Below the pieces are notes generated by a model. The model did not search any database, was not told where the DNA came from, and saw only the letters and a list, made by a program, of their open reading frames with translations. From Allohoeflea poritis (lineage in GTDB: Bacteria; Pseudomonadota; Alphaproteobacteria; Rhizobiales; Rhizobiaceae): a stretch of 64,000 nt of DNA. Numbering within the stretch: position 1 is the first letter of the stretch; each line of letters starts with the position of its first letter. The stretch spans positions 186,001 through 250,000 of the forward strand of contig NZ_JAPJZH010000008.1 of the NCBI RefSeq assembly GCF_027889715.1, given 5' to 3'. The translations under genes were made by a program, and so were the position numbers. Below are positions 50,115 to 59,461 of this stretch, in pieces.

Positions 50115-50839
50115 ATTTGCTGATTGCCGAGGACGATCCCTTCCACCGAACGTTCCTGAAGAACGCGGTCGCCACCGCCATGCCCGAATGCGAGCAGATC
50201 TTCGAAGCCTCGGACGGGCAAACCGCGCTCGACCTGGTCGCCGGCGAAAAAATCGACGGTATCATCATGGACATGCAGATGCCCAACACCAGTGGCGTTA
50301 CGGCCGCCAGCGTGATCTGGCGCAAGCACGCCGCCATGCGCATCCTGTTCTGGTCCAACTATGCGGACGAAGCCTATGTGCGCGGCATTTCCCGCATCGT
50401 GCCCAACGAGGCGGTGTATGGCTACCTGCTGAAAACGGCCAGCGAACAGCGGCTGGAACTCGCCCTGCGTGGCGTCTTCCAGGAGGATCAGTGCATCATC
50501 GACCGCGAGATCCGCGGCGTGCAGCAGCGCAGCGAAAACATACATGAAGGCCTGAGCGACGCCGAGTTCGAGGTGCTCATGGACATCGCCCTCGGCATGA
50601 CGGACAAGGCGATTGCCGCGCGCCGTTCGATTTCCACGCGCGGCGTGCAGAGCCGCCTGAAACATCTCTATGAGAAACTGGGCATCGATCAGACGCCCGT
50701 CGACGGCAAGGTCGGGCCGGCCTTCAACTCCAGGACCCGGGCGGTCGCCGTTGCCTTTTCACGCGGCCTGCTGAATGTCGAGGGCCTGGCGCTCGGCGAA
50801 GAGCATCTCAAGGCCTGGCTCGACAAGCATATCCTTTAG
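50111..50839 (+). CDS. LuxR/NarL-type response regulator
   Basis: 242 residues. The receiver domain has DD at 8-9, phospho-acceptor D54 in IIMDMQMP, and a conserved lysine in YLLKTAS. The C-terminal HTH is LSDAEFEVLMDIALGMTDKAIAARRSISTRGVQSRLKHLYEKL, lacking the usual signature spacing of GerE only slightly. It forms a two-component pair with the preceding kinase and precedes a sugar importer by 245 bases, which it may control. Confidence 0.9.
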   Translation: MNLLIAEDDPFHRTFLKNAVATAMPECEQIFEASDGQTALDLVAGEKIDGIIMDMQMPNTSGVTAASVIWRKHAAMRILFWSNYADEAYVRGISRIVPNEAVYGYLLKTASEQRLELALRGVFQEDQCIIDREIRGVQQRSENIHEGLSDAEFEVLMDIALGMTDKAIAARRSISTRGVQSRLKHLYEKLGIDQTPVDGKVGPAFNSRTRAVAVAFSRGLLNVEGLALGEEHLKAWLDKHIL

Positions 50840-51084
50840 GCTTTGGTGACTGCGGAAACCCGCTATTTGCCCGGCGTGAATACGCAGGAACAAACCCGCA
50901 TTGGCGGCTTTCCCGCGTCCCGGCCACGCCGTAGCCTTTGCCTGACCGGGAATACCGAAAGAAAAAACCGGGCGCGCGGATGCGGAAGCATCGGCGGGAG
51001 GATTTGAGCGGGTCGCCGCCATGGCCGGGCGATCCGTTCTGAGGGATCGCTATAGGGGTCCGGTTTGTGCCATGGGAGGACGAA

Positions 51085-52107
51085 ATGAAGAGTTTGACCG
51101 CAAGCGTTTTGGGTCTGGGTGTTGCCATCGTAGCCGCGACGACCGTTCAGCCGGCTGTAGCGGACACATCCGGCAAGAAGATCGCGCTTTCCAACAACTA
51201 CGCCGGAAACTCCTGGCGCCAGGCAATGCTGAACAGCTGGGAAAAGGTAACCGGCGAAGCCGTCAAGAACGGCGTGGTGGCGGCCGCCGATCCGTTCACC
51301 ACGGCCGAAAACCAGGTCACGGAACAGGCCGCCCAGATTCAGAACCTCATACTCCAGGGCTACGACGCGATCGTCATCAATGCCGCCTCGCCTGAAGGTC
51401 TGAATGGTGCTGTCAAGGAGGCCTGTGATGCCGGGATCACCGTCGTTTCATTCGACGGCGTCGTGACCGAACCCTGCGCATGGCGCATCGCCGTCGATTT
51501 CAAGAAGATGGGCAAGAGCGAGGTCGAATATCTCGCTGAAAAATACCCCGACGGCGGAAATCTGCTCGAGATCCGCGGTCTTGCCGGCGTATTCGTCGAT
51601 GACGAGATTTCGGCGGGCATCCATGAAGGCGTCGCTGAAAGCGGCAAATTCAAGATAGTCGGATCCGTCCATGGGAACTGGGCGCAGGATGTTTCCCAGA
51701 AGGCTGTCGCGGGTATCCTCCCAAGCCTTCCGGAAATCACTGCGGTCGTGACCCAGGGCGGTGACGGCTATGGTGCCGCACAGGCCTTCAAGGCCGCCGG
51801 CCGCGACACGCCAACCATCATCATGGGCAATCGCCATGACGAGCTTACCTGGTGGAAGGAACAGAAGGACGCGAACGGATACGAAACCATGTCCGTGTCC
51901 ATCGCACCCGGCGTTTCGACGCTGGCCTTCTGGGTCGCGCAGCAGATTCTCGACGGCAAGGACGTCCCCAAGGACCTGACCGTTCCCTTTCTGCGCATCG
52001 ACCAGGGCAATCTTGAAGCAAACCTGGAAAACACCCAGGCCGGAGGCGTTGCGAATGTCGAATATTCGCAGCAAGATGCCATCAAGGTGATCGACGAAGC
52101 CTCCTGA
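51085..52107 (+). CDS. Ribose-type ABC importer periplasmic binding protein
   Basis: 340 residues. The signal peptide (MKSLTASVLGLGVAI to AVA) precedes a Peripla_BP_4 domain beginning KIALSNNYAGNSWRQAMLNSWEKV. GGGAGG seven bases before ATG 51085 fixes the start. It heads the second importer locus with ATPase and two permeases and lies downstream of a two-component system. The W-x-x-E-Q-K and D-I-Q-N binding-site pattern cannot be assigned to a sugar. Confidence 0.9.
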   Translation: MKSLTASVLGLGVAIVAATTVQPAVADTSGKKIALSNNYAGNSWRQAMLNSWEKVTGEAVKNGVVAAADPFTTAENQVTEQAAQIQNLILQGYDAIVINAASPEGLNGAVKEACDAGITVVSFDGVVTEPCAWRIAVDFKKMGKSEVEYLAEKYPDGGNLLEIRGLAGVFVDDEISAGIHEGVAESGKFKIVGSVHGNWAQDVSQKAVAGILPSLPEITAVVTQGGDGYGAAQAFKAAGRDTPTIIMGNRHDELTWWKEQKDANGYETMSVSIAPGVSTLAFWVAQQILDGKDVPKDLTVPFLRIDQGNLEANLENTQAGGVANVEYSQQDAIKVIDEAS

Positions 52108-52134
52108 CGGAGTGCGAATAACGATCACAGGGCA

Positions 52135-53611
52135 ATGTTGATGGACGGATCGGCACAGGACAGCGATGTGGTCGTGGAATTGAACGGCGTCGGAAAGAGT
52201 TTCGGCGCCGTTCAGGCTTTGGCCGGGGTCGATCTCGCGATCAGCGCCGGGCGGTGCCTCGGACTTGTCGGCCACAACGGGGCCGGCAAATCGACCCTGA
52301 TGAACATACTGGCCGGTGTCATGGCACCCGATCAGGGCACGCTCAAGATAGCCGGCGCACAAATAGCCGCGCACAGCATCGCATCCGCCCATGCAGCCGG
52401 TCTGCGATGCGTTTTCCAGGAGCTTTCCCTGTGCCCGAACCTGACGGTTGCGGAAAACCTGCGGGTTTCGCTGAAATCCGTGCGCGGACTGTTGTGGAAG
52501 AGACAGGCCACCGGCATCATCCGCCAACAGCTCGATGAGATATTCCCCGGCAACAATATCTCGACCGAGGACGTTGTCGGCGACCTGACGATCGCAAAGC
52601 GGCAGATGGTCGAGATCGCCAGGGCGTTTGCCTCGGACGGCCCGCCGCCCCGGCTTGTCATACTCGATGAGCCGACATCTTCGCTCGACCAGGGCCAGGC
52701 GGAGCAATTGCTTGCCTATGTGCGAAAATACGTGACTGAGGGGGGAACAATCATCCTGATTTCGCATCTTCTCGGCGAAATCCTCTCGACCTCGGACCGC
52801 GTCATCGTCATGCGCGACGGCCGCATCGTCGCAGACAGGCCCGTCGGCGAATTCGACCGTGCCGGCCTCGTGCAGGCCATGGGCAATGTGGTCGATGAGA
52901 ACGCGGAAAAATCCGATCGGGGCAGCAAGGGCGAAATGGCGGACATCGTGATCACGGCGTCCGAAAAGGTCTCCGGGGCCGATTTCAAGCTTCACCGCGG
53001 CCAGGTCATCGGGTTGGCGGGTCTCGGCGGCCATGGACAGACCGAGATGATCATCCGCCTGTTCGATGCGGCCTCCCGGCGCGACCCGGACATAAAGATA
53101 AGCGGCAGCGTCGCGCTGGTGCCCGGAGATCGCCAGAATGACGGGGTCTTCCCGCTATGGTCCATCATCAAGAACACCTCCATATCTTCGCTGCGGCGCT
53201 TCACGAAATCCGGCCTCATCCAATCCGCGCCCGAGCTGGAACTGGCCAATAGCTGGCAAAAGAGAATCGGCATCAAATCGCTGGATCTGAACATGCCAAT
53301 CCTGTCGCTCTCGGGCGGCAACCAGCAAAAGGCGCTGTTTGCGCGCGCTTGGTTCCGACGCCGACATCATCCTGATGGATGACCCGATGCGCGGCGTTGA
53401 TATCGGAACCAAGGAAGAGGTCTATTTGCTGATCGATCAGGAAGCACGCAGCGGTCGCAGCTTCGTCTGGTACACCACGGAAACCGACGAGTTGAGCCAT
53501 TGCGACCATGTCTACGTCTTCCGGGAAGGCCGGATCATGGCCGAGTTCGATCGCGCCGATGTCACCGAAGAGCGTATTCTCGAGGCATCCTTCAAGGACA
53601 AGGCGGCATGA
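52135..53611 (+). pseudogene. Ribose-type ABC importer ATPase, frameshifted
   Basis: The first frame (52135-53382) has domain 1 intact (Walker [44 protein letters not shown]) and domain 2 up to [15 protein letters not shown], then runs into a wrong-frame tail ([11 protein letters not shown]) and a stop. The C-terminus continues in frame +1 from about 53339 as [25 protein letters not shown] to 53611. At 53341 the sequence reads TTTGCGCGCGCTTGG: restoring one GC unit to the (GC)4 tract gives exactly the family length between ARA and the Walker B aspartate. Either a two-base deletion or a sequencing error. The second Walker B reads DD, not DE, in the +1 frame. Confidence 0.85.
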
Positions 53612-54546
53612 GGGATATCATCAATCCCCGCCTTTTCCGGACGCTGCTGCCGGCGGTTTCGCTGGCGATCCTGCTGGCCGCGATTTTTTATATCCAGCCA
53701 CGCGCGATGAGCTATTTCGGCCTCAACCTGATGCTCAACCTGGCCATACCGATCGCGCTCGCGACGATCGCGCAGATGTTCATCCTGTGCGTCAACGACC
53801 TTGATCTGTCCATCGGCTCCTATGTCAGCCTGATGGCCTGTATCGCCGCGACCCTTCTTCAGGAAACCCCGCTTCTGGGAATCCTGGCGATTGCCGGCTG
53901 CATCGCGGTCTATGCCGCGCTCGGCGCCCTCATCCAACTGCGCAACCTGCCCTCCATCGTCGTAACGCTCGGCATGTCCTTCGTCTGGCTGGGCATCGCG
54001 GTCATGCTGCTGCCGACCCCCGGCGGCGAGGCGCCGGGCTGGATCCGTTCGCTGATGACCCTGAAACCGGCTTATGTGCCGTTTCCGATCATCGCGTCGA
54101 TCGTCATCGCGCTCGTCGTCCATATCGCGCTGATGAAATCCTCCTATGGCGTTGTGCTGCGCGGCGCCGGCGGCAACGCCAGGGCGGTCGAACGATCCGG
54201 CTGGTCGATGGTCCGCATCAAGGCGACAATGTTTGCGCTTGCCGGCTTTTTCGGAGCGCTGTCGGGCATTGCGCTGGTCGGCCTGACCACATCCGCCGAC
54301 GCCAATATCGCCCTGCGCTACACGCTGCTTTCAATCGCCGGCGTGATATTGGGAGGCGGAGAGTTTGTCGGCGGACGCGTGTCGCCCATCGGTGCGGTTA
54401 TCGGCGCGATCACCCTGACCCTGACCGGTTCGTTCCTGTCGTTCCTGCGGCTGAACCCGGACTGGCAGATCGGCGCGCAGGGTGCGATCCTGATCATCGT
54501 CCTGGCCCTTCGCGTTCTGATCAACAGGCTGGAGGCAAGGAAATGA
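53608..54546 (+). CDS. Ribose-type ABC importer permease 1
   Basis: 312 residues and about nine membrane helices of the RbsC family: CVNDLDLSIGSYVSLMACIAATL, RGAGGNARAVERSGWSMVRIKATMFALAGFFGAL, VILGGGEFVGGRVSP. The ATG overlaps the ATPase stop by four bases (ATGA), so the operon was built for translational coupling. The frame is open further upstream inside the ATPase gene, but that is shadow. It pairs with the next permease. Confidence 0.9.
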   Translation: MRDIINPRLFRTLLPAVSLAILLAAIFYIQPRAMSYFGLNLMLNLAIPIALATIAQMFILCVNDLDLSIGSYVSLMACIAATLLQETPLLGILAIAGCIAVYAALGALIQLRNLPSIVVTLGMSFVWLGIAVMLLPTPGGEAPGWIRSLMTLKPAYVPFPIIASIVIALVVHIALMKSSYGVVLRGAGGNARAVERSGWSMVRIKATMFALAGFFGALSGIALVGLTTSADANIALRYTLLSIAGVILGGGEFVGGRVSPIGAVIGAITLTLTGSFLSFLRLNPDWQIGAQGAILIIVLALRVLINRLEARK

Positions 54547-55478
54547 TCGCCGCGATATTCCGTCTCCCCTGGTTCTGGTCCTGGTTCGGCGCGGTGCTGA
54601 TGGTGGTGGCGATCATCGCCGTCTCCGGCGGCGCGGCCGGTGCCGGTGTCGTTTCGGCCGCCCTGTTGTTCGGATCGTTTTTTGTCATCGTTGCCATCGG
54701 GCAGATGCTGGTGATCACGACAGGCCCCGGCAATGTCGATCTGTCAATTCCGTCGAGCATGACACTGGTCGCCACGGTGGCGATGAAGGTAATGGACGGG
54801 TCCGACGGCATGATCCTGGTAGGCCTGCTGCTGGCACTCGTGCTCGGTATCTTGATCGGAAGCGCCAATTATCTGGTGATCCGGCTTTTGAACATACCGC
54901 CGATCATTGCGACTTTGTCCACCAGCTTCATCTATCAGTCGCTGGCCATCTGGTACAATCGCGGCCTGCGCATAAAACCGCCTGAAGCACTCGGCGATTT
55001 TGCCACCGGCAAAATCCTCGGGCTTCCCTACCTCGCAATCGCGACGATCATGCTGGCAGCCATTATGCATGTGGTGTTGCGGCGCACGGTTTACGGCCAG
55101 TCTGTGCTTGCCATCGGGCAGAACGCCCGCGCGGCGCGGCTTGCGGGCATCAATGTCAACCGTGTCCGCTACCTCACCTACACGCTCTGCGCGGTCTTTT
55201 CCGCCATATGCGGCTTCTTTCTGGCGGCGTTTTCAGGTGGCGCGGCACTCAATATGGGCGAAGAATATCTGCTGGCTTCCATCGCCGTCGTCGTTATCGG
55301 CGGCACATCCGTCGCCGGCGGTTTTTCCAACGTGCCCGGCCTTTGGGGAGCGGCCCTCTTCATGTTCCTGCTCGTGACGATGCTGAACACCTTCGGTCTC
55401 GGCGCGGGGCCGCGCCTGATCCTGACCGGCCTGATCATCATCGGCGTCATCCTGGCGGCATCCGGCCGCGACCGCTGA
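54543..55478 (+). CDS. Ribose-type ABC importer permease 2
   Basis: 311 residues, same family but clearly distinct from permease 1: ITTGPGNVDLSIPSSMTLVATVAMKVM, LAIGQNARAARLAGINVNRVRYLTYTLCAVFSAICGFFLAAFSGGA, VVVIGGTSVAGGFSNVPGL. It starts 4 bases before the end of permease 1 (overlap). Two dissimilar permeases imply a heterodimer, less usual for ribose-type importers, where one permease normally suffices. It ends the locus. Confidence 0.9.
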   Translation: MIAAIFRLPWFWSWFGAVLMVVAIIAVSGGAAGAGVVSAALLFGSFFVIVAIGQMLVITTGPGNVDLSIPSSMTLVATVAMKVMDGSDGMILVGLLLALVLGILIGSANYLVIRLLNIPPIIATLSTSFIYQSLAIWYNRGLRIKPPEALGDFATGKILGLPYLAIATIMLAAIMHVVLRRTVYGQSVLAIGQNARAARLAGINVNRVRYLTYTLCAVFSAICGFFLAAFSGGAALNMGEEYLLASIAVVVIGGTSVAGGFSNVPGLWGAALFMFLLVTMLNTFGLGAGPRLILTGLIIIGVILAASGRDR

Positions 55479-55535
55479 TCGCCACTGGCAGGCACTAGAT
55501 CCTTTCACTGCTTCATCAGCGAAGGCACCGAGCCG

Positions 55536-56732
55536 TCATGTGCGGACCAGATCGGCATTCTCGACAATGATATCGGCGATGAGCGTGCAGTCCTGCGGTG
55601 AGAAAGTCAGCGGCAAACGCATATCGAACAGGGTCGACAGGACCGCATCGGTCCTGGGCAAGGTCTGCGCTTCAAAATACCGCCAGGAAGCGTGGTCCGA
55701 GGTGAAGCCGCTCGGTTCGCGGTCGCCGAACCATTTGAGCTGCACGCCGTGGTCGCTGCAACGGCGGATGAGGGTCCGGCAACCCGCAACATCAAGCGCG
55801 GGCACGCGGAACTGGATCGACGATCCGACCATGTCTTCTTCCTGCGGGCGCCTTGGGACGACAATGGCCGGGCTTTTCTTCAACCCATCGGCGACGGTGT
55901 TGTAGAGCGTATTCCACCGGGCGATGTTTTCTTCGAGCAGGCGCAATTGCGGCCTCAGGATTGCCGCGCGCAACGCGTCCATGCGGGCGGACTGGTTGGG
56001 CATCTGGTAGCGTGCCGCCTCGAAATGCTTTTCGTCGGGACCGGCGCCATGGCGGTCGTAGAACATGTAGCTTCCCGACAGGATGGTCGCCCGGGCCATC
56101 AGGTCAGGATCGTCCGAAGTCAGGAAACCGCCCTCGCCCGAGTTCATGTGTTTGTAGGTCTGGGTCGAAAAGCAGGCCGCAACGCCATAGTTGCCGGACT
56201 TTGTTCCTTTCCAACGCGCGCCCATTGTGTGCGCACAATCCTCGATAACCTGGAAGCCCCTGCTTTCCGCAACCGCCATCACGGCGTCCATGTCGCACAA
56301 ATGTCCGCGCATATGCGACAGCAACAGCGTGCGTGCCCCGCTTTCTGCCGCCTTGCGGTCGAGGTCTTCCACGTCCAGGCGCAGATTTTCATCGATCTCG
56401 ACAAGCACGGGCAAACCGCCGACGGCGGCAATGGCGCCCGGCACCGGCGCCAGCGTGAAGGCGTTGGTCAGGACCTTGTCGCCGTCCCCGACCCCGGCCG
56501 CCCGCAGTCCCGTCTGGATGGCCTGGCCGCCGGATGCCATGGCAAGGCAGTATTTGCTGCCCTGCCAGTCCGCAAATTCCCGTTCCAGGAGAGCCGTTTC
56601 ACCATGTTCGCCACTGGTAAGGTTGTAGCGGTGCAGACGACCGCTGCGCATTACCGCAACCGCCGCCTCGATCGCCTCCTCCGGGATCGGCTCCTGCTGC
56701 GTAAAACTGCCACGAAAGATCCTTGACGTCAT
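55536..56732 (-). CDS. DegT/DnrJ/EryC1/StrS-family aminotransferase
   Basis: 398 residues of fold-type I. The PLP aspartate is D165 in VIEDCAHTMGA, and the Schiff-base lysine K194 in TQTYKHMNSGEGG. SGQAIQTGLRAAG-type and GHLCDMDAV segments match sugar or aminopolyol aminotransferases (AHBA-synthase/StrS superfamily). It has no sugar-nucleotide genes next to it, so the amino-group acceptor is unknown; it may act with the importer or with the demethylation locus. It is convergent with permease 2 and upstream of nothing obvious. Confidence 0.88.
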   Translation of the reverse strand: MTSRIFRGSFTQQEPIPEEAIEAAVAVMRSGRLHRYNLTSGEHGETALLEREFADWQGSKYCLAMASGGQAIQTGLRAAGVGDGDKVLTNAFTLAPVPGAIAAVGGLPVLVEIDENLRLDVEDLDRKAAESGARTLLLSHMRGHLCDMDAVMAVAESRGFQVIEDCAHTMGARWKGTKSGNYGVAACFSTQTYKHMNSGEGGFLTSDDPDLMARATILSGSYMFYDRHGAGPDEKHFEAARYQMPNQSARMDALRAAILRPQLRLLEENIARWNTLYNTVADGLKKSPAIVVPRRPQEEDMVGSSIQFRVPALDVAGCRTLIRRCSDHGVQLKWFGDREPSGFTSDHASWRYFEAQTLPRTDAVLSTLFDMRLPLTFSPQDCTLIADIIVENADLVRT

Positions 56733-56851
56733 GGTGCTGATCCCGCCAGAGCAAGCATCATCGCAATAAACCGGGACAGCAGAAAAACGATCCGTACATT
56801 CATCTCCTCCAATTTCGTCTCGCCTGCGCCGGAGCCGGCAAGACCGGGATA

Positions 56852-59272
56852 TTAGGCCCGCATACGATCATGGGCCGGGTCATAGGGGCTCATTTCGATG
56901 ACCCGCGCCGCAACCCGTTCGCCAAGCACATCGACCTCCATTCGGGTATCTGGCACAGCAAGATAGGGCTGCACGAAAGCATAGGCGAGGTTCTTTGAAA
57001 CGCGGTGCCCAAACGCACCCGAGGTAACGGTGCCGACCACCGGACCGTCGCGCAGAACGGACGCACCGCCATGGGCCGGCGCATCCCTGCATTCGATTTC
57101 AAGCGTGACCAGCTTGCGTGACGGACCGCCCGCTATCCGCTCCGACAACGCCGCCTTGCCGACAAAGTCCGCCTTGTCCATCTTGACGAACCGGTCGAGC
57201 CCGGTTTCAAACGGGTCGAATTCCGTCAGAATATCGGCCTTCCAGTGCAGGAAGCCCTTTTCCAGCCGCATGGAATCGATGGCGCGCGCGCCGAAGAGCT
57301 TCATTCCATGCTGCTCGCCGGCTTGTCTCAGCGCCAGATAGGCGGCGTATAGCTGGTTGTTCGGCACATGGATCTCGTAGGCAAGCTCGCCGGAAAAACT
57401 GACGGACATGACGACTGCCGGCGCGATGCCGACAAAGCACGCGCGCACGGACAGCCACGGGAAAGCCTCCTTCGACCAGTCGGCGCGGCTGACGGCCCGC
57501 AGCACGTCGCGCGATTTGGGGCCGGCGACGACCAGGATCGTGAAATCGTTGGTCAGCGTCTCGATCGAAACATCCTCATCCGGCGTGATATGATCCCTCA
57601 GCCAGTCGCGGTCGTGATATTCCGCGGCCGCGGCCGATCCGTACCACACCCTCCCGTCCGGCAGGTTCGCGATGGTAGCCTCGGTTTTGACCATACCGTG
57701 ACGGTTCAGCAGGTAGCCAAGCCCGACTTTGCCGGATTTACGCGGAACCCGGCCGCACATGACCCGGTCGAGAAAATCGTGCACATGCGTGCCGGTGAGC
57801 GCATAGCGGTTGAAGCCGCTGACTTCCGTCAGGCCGACATTCTCGCGCAGATTGGCGATTTCGCCGGCCACCGTGTCGAATGCTTCATCGAACCGGAATG
57901 TGTGTGTCGGGTGAAAGTCGGGAGCCGGCTTCACATATTCAATGCGCTCCCAGCCATTGACCACCTCGAACGCCGCCCCTTCCGCGGCAAGCACGGCGGT
58001 CAGCGGCGTCGTCTTGAAGGGACGTCCCGCCGGGCGATGCTCATTCGGGAAGTGGAACCGGAACTCGTTCCGGTAATCCTCGATGGCTTTCACGGCCGTC
58101 AGCTCGACATTGCCGTGGCCGGTAAACCGGCGCGGATCGAGGCACCAGGTGTCATAACAGGCTTCACCGTGAACGATCTGCTGCGCCAGCAGCCATCCAT
58201 GTCCGCCGCCCTCGCCGAGCCCGGCGCGCAGGCCGATGATGCAATAGGCATTCCGCTTGCCCGGAACCGGTCCGACCAGCGGCGCGCCGTCGATCGTATA
58301 GGTGATGGGACCGTTGATCACCGTATGGATGCCCGCATCCATCAGCGCAGGCATGCGTGCAAATGCGCCTTCCAGCACGTCCGTCACACGATCCAGATCG
58401 TCCGGGCACAGCGCATTGGTGAAATTGGGATCGATGCCGTCCATGCCCCAGGTCCTGCAGTCCTGCTCGTAGAAACCGAGCAGCAGGCCGAATTTTTCCT
58501 GCCGGCAATAGAAATCCGAAATCGGACAGCGCAACAGCGGCATGCGGTGGCCCGCTTCCTCGATAGCCGGGATAGGATCGGTCAGGAAATACTGGTGTTC
58601 CATCGACGCAACCGGATGGTGCACGCCCATCATGGCGCCGACTTCGTTGACACGGTAGCCACCTGCATTGACCACGATATCGCAATCGATGTCGCCCTTG
58701 GCGGTATGCACGGTCCACGTATCGTCATCGCGCTGGGTGAGCGCTGTCACCGGTGTGTGGCGATAGACTTCCGCGCCGGCCTTGCGCGCCCGGCGCGCCA
58801 GTGACTGGCACAATTGCGCCGGATCGATATCGCCGTCCAGCGGGTCCCACAGCCCGCCGACGAGGTTTTCCGTCGAGATCAAGGGGTGACGGCGCGCGCA
58901 TTCCTGCGCATCTATCACCTCGAAATGCACATTCATGCCGCGGGCAAGAGACGCGAAATGCCGATAGCCGTCCATCTGCGCTTCGGTATTTGCAAGACGA
59001 ATACCGCCATCCCCGTGGTGGTAGTTGATCGGATATTCCGGATCCTCAGCCAGTTCCTTGTACAGCCTGATCGAGTGCGATTTCAGTCCGATCATTGTCT
59101 GGTTCATGCCGAAATTGGTCACCTGGGCCGCCGAATGCCACGTGGTGCCGCTGGTCAGTTCGTCCCGTTCCAGGAGAACCACATCGCTCCAGCCTTCGCG
59201 CGTCAGGTGATAGAGCGTCGAGCACCCGGCAATACCGCCGCCAATGACAACAACTTTGCAACGCGATTTCAT
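56852..59272 (-). CDS. FAD-dependent N-methyl oxidoreductase/GcvT fusion (dimethylglycine/sarcosine dehydrogenase-like)
   Basis: 806 residues. A DAO-type FAD domain (about 1-380) opens with GGGIAGCSTLYHL and has H46 in the T-W-H-S-A-A segment, the site where FAD is covalently bound in dimethylglycine dehydrogenases. FAO_M and GCV_T domains follow (about 430-800: GFNRYALTGTHVHDFLDRV, VVAGPKSRDVLRAVS, LHWKADILTEFDPFETGLDRFV), binding tetrahydrofolate for the one-carbon product. ATG 59272 is used; TTG 59275 is also in frame. It demethylates a methylated glycine or a related amine. It is divergent from the MttB-family gene. Confidence 0.9.
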   Translation of the reverse strand: MKSRCKVVVIGGGIAGCSTLYHLTREGWSDVVLLERDELTSGTTWHSAAQVTNFGMNQTMIGLKSHSIRLYKELAEDPEYPINYHHGDGGIRLANTEAQMDGYRHFASLARGMNVHFEVIDAQECARRHPLISTENLVGGLWDPLDGDIDPAQLCQSLARRARKAGAEVYRHTPVTALTQRDDDTWTVHTAKGDIDCDIVVNAGGYRVNEVGAMMGVHHPVASMEHQYFLTDPIPAIEEAGHRMPLLRCPISDFYCRQEKFGLLLGFYEQDCRTWGMDGIDPNFTNALCPDDLDRVTDVLEGAFARMPALMDAGIHTVINGPITYTIDGAPLVGPVPGKRNAYCIIGLRAGLGEGGGHGWLLAQQIVHGEACYDTWCLDPRRFTGHGNVELTAVKAIEDYRNEFRFHFPNEHRPAGRPFKTTPLTAVLAAEGAAFEVVNGWERIEYVKPAPDFHPTHTFRFDEAFDTVAGEIANLRENVGLTEVSGFNRYALTGTHVHDFLDRVMCGRVPRKSGKVGLGYLLNRHGMVKTEATIANLPDGRVWYGSAAAAEYHDRDWLRDHITPDEDVSIETLTNDFTILVVAGPKSRDVLRAVSRADWSKEAFPWLSVRACFVGIAPAVVMSVSFSGELAYEIHVPNNQLYAAYLALRQAGEQHGMKLFGARAIDSMRLEKGFLHWKADILTEFDPFETGLDRFVKMDKADFVGKAALSERIAGGPSRKLVTLEIECRDAPAHGGASVLRDGPVVGTVTSGAFGHRVSKNLAYAFVQPYLAVPDTRMEVDVLGERVAARVIEMSPYDPAHDRMRA

Positions 59273-59461
59273 CAAGGCGCTCCATTGAACCAGTCATAGG
59301 CAGCGGTTTTCTGGAGTTTCGGTCAACCATAGCATCTCTTATCCGATAATTTCGAAACTCGAATTCGACATTTTCGCTTGAACCGAAACGTGCTTGTGCA
59401 ATTTTCAAGCCGGCATCCTAATCCTCTTCCGAGCCTCGCTATGGCAATGGAGAGATCTGTC

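Noticed and set aside
53320-53400. Programmed +1 frameshift in the importer ATPase
   Set aside because: There is no slippery codon or stimulating structure I can see, and restoring one GC unit matches family spacing exactly, so an indel is the simpler reading.
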